Part shown: positions 26,586 to 36,402 of the stretch, piece by piece
Position numbering within the stretch: position 1 is the first letter of the stretch
Layout: every line of letters starts with the position of its first letter
Assembly: GCA_963751695.1 (NCBI GenBank)
Contig: CAVVVP010000005.1
Location: forward strand, 496,001 to 560,000
Source: SZUA-22 sp963751695
GTDB lineage: Bacteria > Bacteroidota > Ignavibacteria > Ignavibacteriales > Melioribacteraceae
Direction of reading: 5' to 3'
Length of the DNA stretch: 64,000 bases
Program-made: the position numbers and the translations under genes
The notes under the pieces: generated by a model
Told to the model about the DNA's origin: nothing
Seen by the model: the letters and a program-made list of their open reading frames with translations, nothing else
Databases searched by the model: none

Positions 26586-28250
26586 ATGAAGAGAATAATG
26601 ACTATGATAATAATTGGATTAGTATCGATCACCCTAATTCAATGCGGAGATGATAGTAAAGAAAAGGAGAAAGCAGAATTGAAAAGCAAAATTGATCAAT
26701 ATGCAAAAACAGTATTAAAATATGACGAAAGTCTCTTGGATGATAGACAGAAAGTAGTTGTGAAAAAACTTTTTGAAGCAGCGAAAATAATGGATGAAAT
26801 TTTTCTTGATCAAGTTTATTCAAAGAATAAAGAACTTCTTGCAAAGCTTTCGAATTCTGACGACGAATTGGATAAACTTCGTTTGGAGTATTTTAAAATA
26901 AACTTTGGACCTTTCGACAGGTTAGATCATGAAAAACCATTTATAGGAAATTCTCCAAAACCCAAAGGGGCTAATTTTTATCCTGAGAACATGACAAAAG
27001 AAGAGTTTGAGGGATTTCTAAAAGCAAATCCGAAATTAGAACCGGAGCTAACTTCTGAATTTACAATGGTTCGTAGAAATACTGAAAGATTAGAAGCGAT
27101 CCCATATTCAGAATACTACAAAGAACAGTTGAATCAAGTTTCAATCTTGATGAACGAAGCTGCTGAATATGCTGATAATCCATCACTTAAAAAATACTTG
27201 GTTACTCGCGCTTTTGCATTTTTAACTAACGATTATTATGAAAGTGATATGGCTTGGATGGATCTCAAGGATCATACAATTGAAGTGATAATTGGGCCAT
27301 ACGAAGTATACGAAGATGCAATGTTTAACTATAAAGCTTCATTTGAGTGTTTCCTTACATTGGTTGATCCAGTAAGTACGGAAAAGTTAAAAACCTTTGG
27401 AAAGTATTTAAATGATATTGAAAACAATCTACCAATCCCTGATGAACATAAAAATTTTGACCGTGGAAGCGACTCTCCAATTATGGTTGTACAAGAAGTT
27501 TTTAGTTCCGGCGATACTAAAGCCGGAGTTCAGACATTAGCTTTCAACCTTCCAAATGATGAAAGAGTACGAAAAGCTAAAGGCTCCAAGAAAGTAATGA
27601 TCAAAAATATGCATGAAGCAAAGTTTGAAAAATTGCTAAAACCAATTTCAGAAATCGTATTGGATGAATCCCAAGCTGGTTATGTTACGTTCGATGCTTT
27701 TTTCAATCATACATTAATGCATGAAATGTCTCATGGTGTTGGTCCCGGTTATATAACTGTTAAAGGCAAAGAAACAGAAGTTAAAAAAGAGTTAAAAGAG
27801 ACATATTCGACAATGGAAGAATGCAAGGCAGATATCCTTGGATTATTTAATAATAAATTTATGATCGAAAAAGGTGTTTATCCAGAATCGTTTGATAAAG
27901 AAATGTGGATCACATTCTTGGCTGGAATTTTTAGGTCAGTGCGATTTGGGATAAACGAAGCTCACGGTGGTGGGAATGCAATTATATACAACTACATGTT
28001 AGAAAATGGTGCTTATGAATACAATTCTGAGACTCAAAAAGTTAAAGTTAATTTAGAAAAAGCATATCCCGTATTAAAAGATCTTGCGAATAAAATATTG
28101 ATGTTGCAAGCTACAGGCGATTATATGGGTGCTAATGAGATGATTAATAAATATGCTGTCTCATCAGAATCGATGAAAGTACTAGTAGAAAAGTTGAAAA
28201 TTCTACCCGTTGATATTAATCCTCAATTTCAAATTGAAGAGAGTATTTAA
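26586..28250 (+). CDS. M49-family zinc peptidase (dipeptidyl-peptidase III-like) lipoprotein
   Basis: The 554-aa protein begins with a lipoprotein signal (ITLIQCGDD, Cys20), so it is probably tethered in the envelope. The zinc site reads HEMSHG (His379, Glu380, His383) and EECKAD (Glu411-412) about 30 residues later. This arrangement is typical of the bacterial dipeptidyl-peptidase III-like group, here with the compact HExxH form rather than the classic HExxxH. Substrate is unknown; peptide cleavage in the periplasm is an inference. A GAGGAAATT ribosome binding site precedes the ATG. Confidence 0.8.
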   Translation: MKRIMTMIIIGLVSITLIQCGDDSKEKEKAELKSKIDQYAKTVLKYDESLLDDRQKVVVKKLFEAAKIMDEIFLDQVYSKNKELLAKLSNSDDELDKLRLEYFKINFGPFDRLDHEKPFIGNSPKPKGANFYPENMTKEEFEGFLKANPKLEPELTSEFTMVRRNTERLEAIPYSEYYKEQLNQVSILMNEAAEYADNPSLKKYLVTRAFAFLTNDYYESDMAWMDLKDHTIEVIIGPYEVYEDAMFNYKASFECFLTLVDPVSTEKLKTFGKYLNDIENNLPIPDEHKNFDRGSDSPIMVVQEVFSSGDTKAGVQTLAFNLPNDERVRKAKGSKKVMIKNMHEAKFEKLLKPISEIVLDESQAGYVTFDAFFNHTLMHEMSHGVGPGYITVKGKETEVKKELKETYSTMEECKADILGLFNNKFMIEKGVYPESFDKEMWITFLAGIFRSVRFGINEAHGGGNAIIYNYMLENGAYEYNSETQKVKVNLEKAYPVLKDLANKILMLQATGDYMGANEMINKYAVSSESMKVLVEKLKILPVDINPQFQIEESI

Positions 28251-28254
28251 AATG

Positions 28255-28284
28255 AAAAACCCTGCACAACAGTGCAGGGTTTTT
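28255..28284 (+). terminator. Bidirectional intrinsic terminator
   Basis: AAAAACCCTGCAC and GTGCAGGGTTTTT pair perfectly over 13 bp around an AACA loop, between the convergent M49 and hsp20 genes. Confidence 0.92.
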
Positions 28285-28306
28285 AATACATCTTCTCCAA
28301 CCCTAT

Positions 28307-28699
28307 TTATACGATCTCAATATTCTTAGGTTTTATTCTATCATGTTTTGGCAGTGTTACAGATAATTGTCCATGCTCAAATCTTGCATCGATTCGATTA
28401 CTGTCGATACTATCAGAGATATTAAATTTTCTATAATAATTACCAACCTCATTTTCTTGTAATACATACTTACGATTAGTAGCTTCTTCGTAATTTATCC
28501 TTCCCATCATTACAAGGCTGCCATCTTCAATTTTAACTTTTACGTTATCCTTAGATATTCCTGGCATACTTGCTAATAAGAAAAAGTTATCTTCTGTTTC
28601 ATAGATATCCACTAGTGGTGCAATCCATGATTCTTTTTCTAAAGCCTCATCCCAATCGTGTGATGATTTTACTTTTACTATTTCTTTTTTATCATTCAT
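28307..28699 (-). CDS. Small heat-shock protein, Hsp20 family (second copy)
   Basis: The protein (about 130 aa) has an alpha-crystallin domain: PLVDIYETEDNFFLLASMPG, VKIEDGSLVMMG and FEHGQLSVTLPK, ending without a long C-terminal tail. It is an ATP-independent holdase. GGAGG lies five bases before the ATG at 28699, so I prefer this start over the ATG at 28711 that overlaps the dnaK stop (TAATG). It is co-transcribed downstream of dnaK and differs clearly from the other Hsp20 upstream. Confidence 0.88.
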   Translation of the reverse strand: MNDKKEIVKVKSSHDWDEALEKESWIAPLVDIYETEDNFFLLASMPGISKDNVKVKIEDGSLVMMGRINYEEATNRKYVLQENEVGNYYRKFNISDSIDSNRIDARFEHGQLSVTLPKHDRIKPKNIEIV

Positions 28700-28710
28700 T
28701 TTATCCTCCA

Positions 28711-30645
28711 TTACTTATCGTTATTTTCGTCATCAACAACTTCGTAAGAAGCATCTTCAACTTCTTTATCATCTTTTTGCTCATCCGATGATGCCTGCTG
28801 CTGTTCTGCACCCGGTGCATCTGGTCCTGGCTGACCTTCAGGCCCTTGTTGTGCATAAAGCTGCTGAGATACTTCATTCCAAACTTTTGTCATTTCATCT
28901 GTTGCTGTTTTAATAGCATCAGTGTCGTTTGTTTTAAGTGCATCTTCAACTTTTGTCATTTCAGCTTCTAGTCTACTCTTTATGTCTGCAGGAACTTTAT
29001 CACCAAGTTCTTCAATTTGTTTCTTTGTCTGGAAGACAAGATTATCAGCATTGTTTTTTACTTCAACATCTTCTTTTTTCTTCTTATCTTCTGCTGCATG
29101 TTCTTTAGCTTCATTTTTCATTTTTTCGATTTCTTTATCATCCAAACCGCTTGAAGAAGTGATCTTTATACTCTGCTCTTTGCTAGTAGCTTTATCTTTA
29201 GCGGCTACATGCATAATTCCGTTAGCATCGATATCGAAAGTTACTTCGATTTGAGGAACTCCTCTTGGTGATGGTGGAATGTCAGCGAGTTGAAATCTTC
29301 CTAATGTCCTATTATCAGACGCCATTGGTCTCTCACCTTGAAGTACATGAATATCAACTGAAGGCTGATTATCAGATGCGGTTGAGAATACTTCACTTTT
29401 CTTTGTAGGAATTGTTGTATTAGCGTCGATTAGTTTTGTCATAACACCGCCTAAAGTTTCAATTCCTAGAGAAAGTGGAGTTACATCAAGCAATAGAACA
29501 TCTTTTACATCCCCAGCCAGGACACCACCTTGAATTGCTGCACCCACTGCAACTACTTCATCCGGATTAACTCCTTTATGTGGTTCTTGTCCAAATATCT
29601 CTTTTACTTTTTCTTGAACTTTTGGAATTCTAGTCGACCCACCAACTAAAATTACTTCATCAATCTGAGAAGCTGAAACACCAGCATCTTTTATTGCATC
29701 TTGACAAGGTTTAATAGTTCTTTGAATAAGATCATCAACTAGTGCTTCAAATTTTGCTCGTGAAATATTTATATTCAAATGCTTTGGACCATCTTGTGTC
29801 GCAGTAATGAATGGCAAGTTTACATCTGTTGCCATTGATGATGACAACTCAATCTTAGCTTTTTCTGCCGCTTCTTTTAATCTTTGCAGAGCCATAGGAT
29901 CATTTCGAAGATCAATACTTTCTTGCTTCTTGAATTCATCGGCCAAGAAATCAATTAATCTTTGATCAAAATCGTCGCCACCTAAGTGTGTGTCACCATT
30001 TGTTGATTTAACTTCAAATACGCCTTCACCAAGTTGAAGAATGGAAATATCAAATGTACCTCCACCAAGGTCGTATACTGCTACGAGTTCTTCTTTGTTT
30101 TTCTTATCTAAACCATATGCTAATGCTGCTGCTGTTGGTTCGTTGATAATCCTCTTAACGGTTAAACCAGCAATCTCACCAGCATCTTTGGTTGCTTGTC
30201 TCTGCGAATCGTTAAAATAAGCTGGTACAGTAATCACTGCTTCAGTTACATCTTGTCCAAGATACTCTTCTGCAGTCTTCTTCATTTTCTGAAGTATCAT
30301 TGCAGAAATTTCTGGAGGTGAATAAAGTCTATCTTCAATTTTAACTCTTGCAGTTTTGTTGTCACCTTCAACAACTTTATAAGGAACCTCTCCAATTTCA
30401 GTTCCAACTTCATCTATACGTCTTCCCATAAATCTCTTAATTGAAAAAACCGTATTAGTTGGATTTGTAACTGCTTGACGCTTTGCAGGTTGTCCAACCA
30501 ATCTTTCATCATTCTTTGTAAAACCAACAATTGAAGGAGTAGTTCTTCCACCTTCCGAATTCGGAATTACCACGGGATCATTCCCTTCCATCACCGATAC
30601 ACATGAGTTTGTTGTTCCTAAGTCAATTCCTATAATCTTTCCCAT
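28711..30645 (-). CDS. dnaK: Chaperone DnaK (Hsp70)
   Basis: DnaK is the ATP-driven Hsp70 chaperone. The 644-aa protein begins GKIIGIDLGTTNSCVSVMEG, has VYDLGGGTFDISIL and VILVGGSTRIPKVQ (ATPase signatures), the interdomain linker DVLLLDVTPLSLGIET, and a C-terminal lid ending in an acidic tail. It lies between two hsp20 genes on one transcript; no grpE, dnaJ or hrcA gene is in the neighbourhood. I looked for a CIRCE element upstream and found none. Confidence 0.97.
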   Translation of the reverse strand: MGKIIGIDLGTTNSCVSVMEGNDPVVIPNSEGGRTTPSIVGFTKNDERLVGQPAKRQAVTNPTNTVFSIKRFMGRRIDEVGTEIGEVPYKVVEGDNKTARVKIEDRLYSPPEISAMILQKMKKTAEEYLGQDVTEAVITVPAYFNDSQRQATKDAGEIAGLTVKRIINEPTAAALAYGLDKKNKEELVAVYDLGGGTFDISILQLGEGVFEVKSTNGDTHLGGDDFDQRLIDFLADEFKKQESIDLRNDPMALQRLKEAAEKAKIELSSSMATDVNLPFITATQDGPKHLNINISRAKFEALVDDLIQRTIKPCQDAIKDAGVSASQIDEVILVGGSTRIPKVQEKVKEIFGQEPHKGVNPDEVVAVGAAIQGGVLAGDVKDVLLLDVTPLSLGIETLGGVMTKLIDANTTIPTKKSEVFSTASDNQPSVDIHVLQGERPMASDNRTLGRFQLADIPPSPRGVPQIEVTFDIDANGIMHVAAKDKATSKEQSIKITSSSGLDDKEIEKMKNEAKEHAAEDKKKKEDVEVKNNADNLVFQTKKQIEELGDKVPADIKSRLEAEMTKVEDALKTNDTDAIKTATDEMTKVWNEVSQQLYAQQGPEGQPGPDAPGAEQQQASSDEQKDDKEVEDASYEVVDDENNDK

Positions 30646-30700
30646 ACTAATATTTCTCCTTCTTATTTAAGTAGAAGCGGTAGCATAGCTACCGCATCAT

Positions 30701-31138
30701 TTATTTAATTTTAATTACTTTTTCTTCTGGTGTTTGTGGTTGAATCTTATTCAACTTGATTGTCAAAATTCCATTATTGAATTCTGCATTAACTTTGTCT
30801 GATTCAACTTCAAACGGTAAAGTGAAAGTTCTCTTAAAGTTTCCAAATTTTCTTTCTCTTCTATAACATTTTTTGTCTTCTTCAACTACTTCGTTTTTCT
30901 TTTCACCTTCAATAGTTAAAATGTTATCTTGCAATGTTAATTTTAAATCTTTTTTATCAACACCAGGTACTTCAGCTGATACTATTACTTGGTCATCTTT
31001 TTCACTTATGTCTATTCGAGGTGAATAGTCATCTTTTGTGTATGGCATAGTAAATGGTGTATAATCATCAAAATATTTTTGTATTGTATTATGTAAGCTT
31101 TCGATTTCTCTTAACGGCTCAAATCTTACTAGTGTCAT
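30701..31138 (-). CDS. Small heat-shock protein, Hsp20 family (first copy)
   Basis: The 145-aa protein starts LVRFEPLREIESLHNTIQ and has an alpha-crystallin domain with RIDISEKDDQVIVSAEVPG, GEKKNEVVEEDKKCYRRER and FNNGILTIKLNK. It ends with the VIKIK tail, carrying the I-x-I type contact motif. It is the first gene of the hsp20-dnaK-hsp20 cluster; AAGGAG precedes its ATG, and 55 bases separate it from dnaK. Confidence 0.92.
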   Translation of the reverse strand: MTLVRFEPLREIESLHNTIQKYFDDYTPFTMPYTKDDYSPRIDISEKDDQVIVSAEVPGVDKKDLKLTLQDNILTIEGEKKNEVVEEDKKCYRRERKFGNFKRTFTLPFEVESDKVNAEFNNGILTIKLNKIQPQTPEEKVIKIK

Positions 31139-31270
31139 GATTATTTCTCCTTATTTTTTCTCAGTTTTCAATAGTAAGAACAAATGATATGCCAATTAAG
31201 ATAATTTCTTGTAAACTACTTTATTACAATAACTTATAAGTATTTTGTTGTTTTTTAGTTAATTTATTTT

Positions 31271-31297
31271 TTGACACTATTTAAGTTAATTTGTCAA
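31271..31297. promoter_or_regulatory. Inverted repeat in the hsp20/birA divergent region
   Basis: TTGACA (31271-31276) and TGTCAA (31292-31297) form an inverted repeat with a 15-base spacer between the divergent hsp20-dnaK and birA genes. It could be an operator or part of two overlapping -35 elements. It does not match CIRCE. Confidence 0.25.
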
Positions 31298-31357
31298 TTT
31301 TTAGTCATAATGTCAGTAATGGTGCTAATATTGCATAACCAAATTTGGATTTAAAAA

Positions 31358-32137
31358 ATGAATTCTTCCTTCAATATTGAGGAGATAGACATTAAGCTTG
31401 ATACAGAGTATCTGGGTTCAAATTTTGTAATTTATGAAGAACTGAACTCGACAAATGAGCAGCTTCTTTCTAATGAAAAATTTGATAAGCATGGAACAGT
31501 TCTCCTTACAGAAAATCAATCTGTGGGAAGAGGAAGATTAGGAAGGCAATGGATCTCAGAAAAGGACAAGTCTTTAACTTTTTCAATTCTATTAACAGAA
31601 AATATTGAAGCTGATAAATTGAATTTAATCAATCTTGGAGCTTCTCTTGCGGTAGCTAAATCTCTTGAAAATCTTTACCAACTTCACGTGAGTTTAAAAT
31701 GGCCCAATGATGTTTTGATTTCAAATAGAAAAGTTTCAGGAATTTTGCTCGAAACAACTTCTAAGGGAGATAAAATTGAAAGAGCGGTAATTGGAATTGG
31801 AATAAATGTAAATCATCCTAATTTCACAGGAAAGTTTTTAATCACTCCAACCTCAATTAGAAAAGAATTTGGCAAGGAAGTTAAAAGAGAAAGATTGCTC
31901 AGTGAAATTCTGAATGAATTTGAATCGATAATTGAGACAATAAAAAAAGACCCAAATACGATTTTAGAAGCATGGCGATCAAGATGCGATTGGATTGGTG
32001 AGAGAATAAAGATCATTGATGGAGATCGTGAAATCTTTGGACAATTTGAAGATATAGACTCAAATGGATTATTAGTGTTAAAAGATAATTCAGGGACTAA
32101 AAAAATCATGAATGGTGATATTTCTGTTAGAAAGTGA
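31358..32137 (+). CDS. birA: Biotin--[acetyl-CoA-carboxylase] ligase BirA (no HTH domain)
   Basis: BirA activates biotin to biotinyl-AMP and attaches it to the carboxylase carrier protein. The 259-aa protein has the catalytic domain with ENQSVGRGRLGRQWIS (adenylate loop), SLKWPNDVLISNRKVSGIL and VIGIGINVNH. It lacks the N-terminal DNA-binding winged helix, so it should be a ligase only, not a repressor. It ends one base before the cysteine desulfurase gene. Confidence 0.92.
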   Translation: MNSSFNIEEIDIKLDTEYLGSNFVIYEELNSTNEQLLSNEKFDKHGTVLLTENQSVGRGRLGRQWISEKDKSLTFSILLTENIEADKLNLINLGASLAVAKSLENLYQLHVSLKWPNDVLISNRKVSGILLETTSKGDKIERAVIGIGINVNHPNFTGKFLITPTSIRKEFGKEVKRERLLSEILNEFESIIETIKKDPNTILEAWRSRCDWIGERIKIIDGDREIFGQFEDIDSNGLLVLKDNSGTKKIMNGDISVRK

Positions 32138-32138
32138 T

Positions 32139-33293
32139 ATGAAGGCTTATTTAGATAACGCTGCCACTACACAACTCCATCCAAAAGTTCTCGAAAAAAT
32201 GCTACCATTTTTATCCGAGAATTTTGGTAATCCCTCCTCTTTCCATTCATTTGGAAGAAAATCGAGAGTTGCAATAGAGGAAGCGCGAGAGGTCGCCGCA
32301 GAGTTTATTGGAGCAAATCCAAGCGAAATCTATTTTACAAGCGGAGGAACAGAATCCATTAATTTTGCATTGAATGGAATCGCTAAAACAAACCTTGATG
32401 AATCCAGAAGAAGACATTTAATTACCTCTGAAATTGAACACAAAGCTGTGTTAGAGAAGTTTCATTCACTAGAACATGAGGGATTTAAAACTATTTTTCT
32501 TTCATCTGATAAATACGGTCGTGTTGATCCTATATCAATCGAAAGTGCCATTACGGAAAGAACCTCATTGGTTTCTGCAATGATGGTAAATAACGAGACA
32601 GGTACTATTAATAATATCAACGAAATATCTGATAAACTAATTTCAAATGATACTTATTTATTTTCTGATTCTGTGCAAGCCTTTGGAAAATTACATGTCA
32701 ATGTAGATGAACTAGGTGTAAATGCTCTCTGTGCTTCTGCGCATAAATTATATGGCCCAAAGGGTATTGGGTTGCTCTACGCCAGAAGTGGTACTCCCCT
32801 TTCACCTTTGACTGTTGGAGGAAGTCAGGAAAGAAACAGAAGAGCAGGTACAGAAAACGTTGCTGGAATTATTGGATTTGCTGAAGCAATTAAAATTGCC
32901 AAAACCGATTTGGATGATAATTACAAAATTGTAAAAAAACTGAAAGATTATTTTGTTGAGGGATTAACAAATAGTTTTGGAGAGGCTGTACAAGTCAATG
33001 GAGGGGATAAGGTTTCTCCATACATTTTAAGTGTAACATTTAAAAGTGAATATTATAATAATGATCCTGAAGTTATGCTGATGTTTCTGGATATTAATGG
33101 AGTCTCAGCTTCACAAGGATCTGCCTGTACATCAGGTACTTTAAAACCATCACATGTCATCTTAGGAATTGGCAAATCAATAAAAGATTCTAATGGAACT
33201 ATTCGATTCTCTTTTTCACCGAAAAATCAAGTTGAAGAAATTGATTATACTATTAATGTTCTTTTAAAACTTTCCCAAAAAATTAAAAAGTAA
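32139..33293 (+). CDS. Cysteine desulfurase, NifS/IscS type
   Basis: This PLP enzyme extracts sulfur from cysteine for Fe-S clusters or tRNA thiolation. The protein (about 384 aa) starts MKAYLDNAATTQLHP and has SAHKLYGPKGIGLLY with the PLP lysine, GGSQERNRRAGTEN, and the active-site cysteine loop SQGSACTSGTLKPSHV. I chose the ATG at 32139, one base after the birA stop, because family members begin here. No iscU or other Fe-S gene is adjacent, so which scaffold it serves is unknown. Its stop is one base from the stop of the converging cusA. Confidence 0.92.
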   Translation: MKAYLDNAATTQLHPKVLEKMLPFLSENFGNPSSFHSFGRKSRVAIEEAREVAAEFIGANPSEIYFTSGGTESINFALNGIAKTNLDESRRRHLITSEIEHKAVLEKFHSLEHEGFKTIFLSSDKYGRVDPISIESAITERTSLVSAMMVNNETGTINNINEISDKLISNDTYLFSDSVQAFGKLHVNVDELGVNALCASAHKLYGPKGIGLLYARSGTPLSPLTVGGSQERNRRAGTENVAGIIGFAEAIKIAKTDLDDNYKIVKKLKDYFVEGLTNSFGEAVQVNGGDKVSPYILSVTFKSEYYNNDPEVMLMFLDINGVSASQGSACTSGTLKPSHVILGIGKSIKDSNGTIRFSFSPKNQVEEIDYTINVLLKLSQKIKK

Positions 33294-33294
33294 T

Positions 33295-36200
33295 CTATTC
33301 CTCTTCTTCTTTAACTTCCTTCTTTAGATCAATTTGATATTTACTTTCCAACCAATTATAGATTGTTGGTAGTACTTGCAGTGTTAACAATGTCGAAGTA
33401 ATCAATCCGCCGATAACTACCGTAGCCAAAGGTCTTTGAACTTCCGAACCGGGTCCAGAGTTAAATGCCATGGGAATAAATCCTAAACTGGCAACAAGTG
33501 CTGTCATAAGAACTGGTCTTAATCGATCAGCTGAACCAAGAATTACAGCATTCTTAAGTCCTTCTCCTCTTTTTCTTAGTTCATTGATGTGAGAAATCAA
33601 AACTATACCATTTAATACAGCTACACCAAACAAGGCAACAAAACCTATACTTGCTGAGACAGAGAGATACATTCCTCTTATCCAGAGAAAGAATACTCCT
33701 CCAGAAAGTGCAAGAGGTAGGTTTAGGAGGATCAAAAGGGAATATCGCATCTGTCCAAACATTATATACATCAACCCGACAATAATAAATAATGAGAGGG
33801 GAACAACAACTAGGAGATGATTTGTCGCTCTTTGCTGATTTTCAAATGCACCTCCAAATTCGAGAAAATATCCAGGTGGGATGTTCACATTTTCTGAAAT
33901 TCCTTTTTGTAAATTCTCGACATAAGTTCCAATATCTAAACCTTCTAGATTAACTCCAACAATTAAACGACGCCATCCATTTTCTCTTTGAATCTCCCTA
34001 GGTCCTTCTTGAGGAATAACTTTTGCCACTCTCTTTTAAAGGTATAAAATCACCATTGGGGATATATACAGGGATATCCATGATCTTGGAAAATGAATTT
34101 CTTACTTCCTCTGGAAAGCGGATTGTAATATCAAATCTACGCTGTCCTTCAAAAACTTGACTTGCAACCTGTCCTCCAATTCCAGCTTCAATAACTTTTT
34201 GGACATCATCAACATTAAGTCCATAAGCTGCTACAGCTTCTCTATCTACCTCTAAAGTTAAATAAGGCTGACCAATCGGCTGCTCAAGAAAGAAATTTCC
34301 CGTGCCATCAAGTGTTTGGACAACTGTTAAAATATCTCCAGCAACTTTTTCTAATGTTTCTAGGTCTTCACCAAAGATCTTAACCGCAACATCTGATTTT
34401 ACACCAGAAGTTAATTCATCAACTCGCATTGCAATCGGTTGAGAAAAATTATAAGATAATCCAGGTTCTTCTTGAAGATACGGTTCAATTTCTTTGATGA
34501 GGTCTTCTTTAGTAATTCCATCACGCCATTCATCAACGGGTTTAAGCATAACCCAAACGTCGGTCTGATGAACACCCATCCAATCATTTGCTAAATCAGA
34601 ACGACCAGTTTTTGGAACCACAGTCCTTACCTCTGGAATATCTCTTACCAATTTTCCTGAGAGTTCATCTGCTCTATCGATCGATTGTTGCAGAGTTATT
34701 GACGGCATTCTTACTTGTTCTACTAGAATTGATCCTTCATCCAGCTCTGGTAAAAACTCTGTACCCATGGAACTCATAACAAATATTGAAATTACAAAAA
34801 TTACAGCAGCAGGAGTTATAATAAATAATTTTTTTTCTAAATATTTTTCTAGAAAAGATTGATATTTTGGTTTCAACCAATCGATTATATAATTTTTCCT
34901 AACCTTGATTCCTTTTCGGAATACAATAGCAGAGACTGCTGGTATATATAACAACGTCAATAGTAACGAACCTAGAACGGCTGCAGCAACTGTAATAGCC
35001 ATGGGTCTATAGAGAATTCCTTCCATTCCAGAAAATGTCATTATAGGGACATAAACCATAAGTATGATCAAGACACCAAAGAAAATTGGGCGAGCTACTT
35101 CTTTAGAAGCTGAGATAATTACGTTGTCTATATTTTTCTTTGTACTTCCTTGAATTCGATGGACAATATTTTCTACCATTACAACGGAACCGTCAACGAC
35201 CATCCCAAAGTCAATGGCACCAAGACTCATAAGGTTTGCGGCCAGCCCAAACTCTTTCATCCCAATAAAAGCAAACAACATGGAAAATGGAATAACAGAA
35301 GCAACAATGACTGCACCGGTAATTTCGCCAAGAAGCAGCAAAAGTACCGCAATGACAAAGAATCCTCCCTCAATTAAATTAGTTGAGACAGTAGATGTTG
35401 TGCGTGCAATTAATTCAGATTGGTCATAAAATTTAACAATTTTTACACCCTCAGGAAGACTCTGATTAATTGAGGTGATTTTTTCCTCGATCTTTTCAAT
35501 AACTTCCTGACCATTTCCACCTCTTAACATCATAATGATGCCAGTAACAACCTCACCTTTTCCATCTTGAGTAACAGCTCCCTGTCTCAATTGTTTTCCT
35601 ACAACTACGTTCCCTATATCTCTAATAAATATTGGTCTATTATTTATATTTTTTACAATGATATTTTCAATATCAGTCGCACTTTTTATTTGTCCATAAC
35701 CTCGAATAATATATTGTTCATCATTATGTTCAAGAAAATTTCCTCCCGATACACTATTGTTACTTGAGATGGCATCCGTTATCTGCTGAAGTCCAATTCC
35801 AAATGATCGAAGTTTACCAGGTTGAATTACTACCTCGTACTGTTTTACAAATCCACCGAAAGAATTAATTTCAGTTACACCTCTTATTGTCTTTAACTGT
35901 GGAAGGATCAACCAGTCTTGAATTGTTCTTAATTCGGTTAGAGATTTGCTAGGTCCCTCCACTACATATTGATATATTTCCCCTAATGCTGTAGAAATTG
36001 GACCGAGTGAAGGAGCCGAAACTCCTTCTGGTAATTCATCAGCTATTTCTTGGATTCGCTGACTAACCATTTGACGTGCAAAATAAATGTCTGTATCTTC
36101 GTCAAATTCAATAGTCACTGCAGATAATCCGAAGTGGGATATCGACCTGACTTGTTGAACTTTTGGAAGGCCATTCATTGTTGTTTCAATCGGATGAGAC

Positions 36201-36397
36201 ACTAATTTTTCTACATCATATGGAGAATATCTTCCAGCTTTTGTAATTACTAGAACTTGAACAGGTGTCACATCCGGCAATGAGTTGATAGGGATATTTT
36301 TAAATGCAGAAAATCCGCCTGCCGCCATTAAAAAAACTAGCGCTATAGCTACATATTTCTGTCTAACACTAAATTCAATAATTTTGTTGAGCATCAT
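33295..36397 (-). pseudogene. cusA: CusA/CzcA-type heavy-metal RND efflux pump, interrupted by one frameshift
   Basis: Two overlapping frames (36397-33998 and 34029-33295) join into a full-length (~1030 aa) HME-RND transporter. It begins IIEFSVRQKYVAIALVF and has SHPIETTMNGLPKVQQVRS and the TM4 proton-relay region FGMVVDGSVVMVENI (Asp, Glu). The second part carries the last TM bundle. Near 34025-34040 the upstream frame reads IPLKESGK; removing one base gives IPLK(E/R)VAKVIPQEGP, the expected family sequence. It would pump metal ions (Cu/Ag/Zn/Co type not determinable) across both membranes with CusB and CusC. Confidence 0.85.
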
Positions 36398-36402
36398 TAG
36401 AT

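Noticed and set aside
31139..31357. CIRCE (HrcA) or sigma-32 type heat-shock element upstream of hsp20-dnaK
   Set aside because: No TTAGCACTC-N9-GAGTGCTAA or CTTGAA/CCCCAT-like pair was found.
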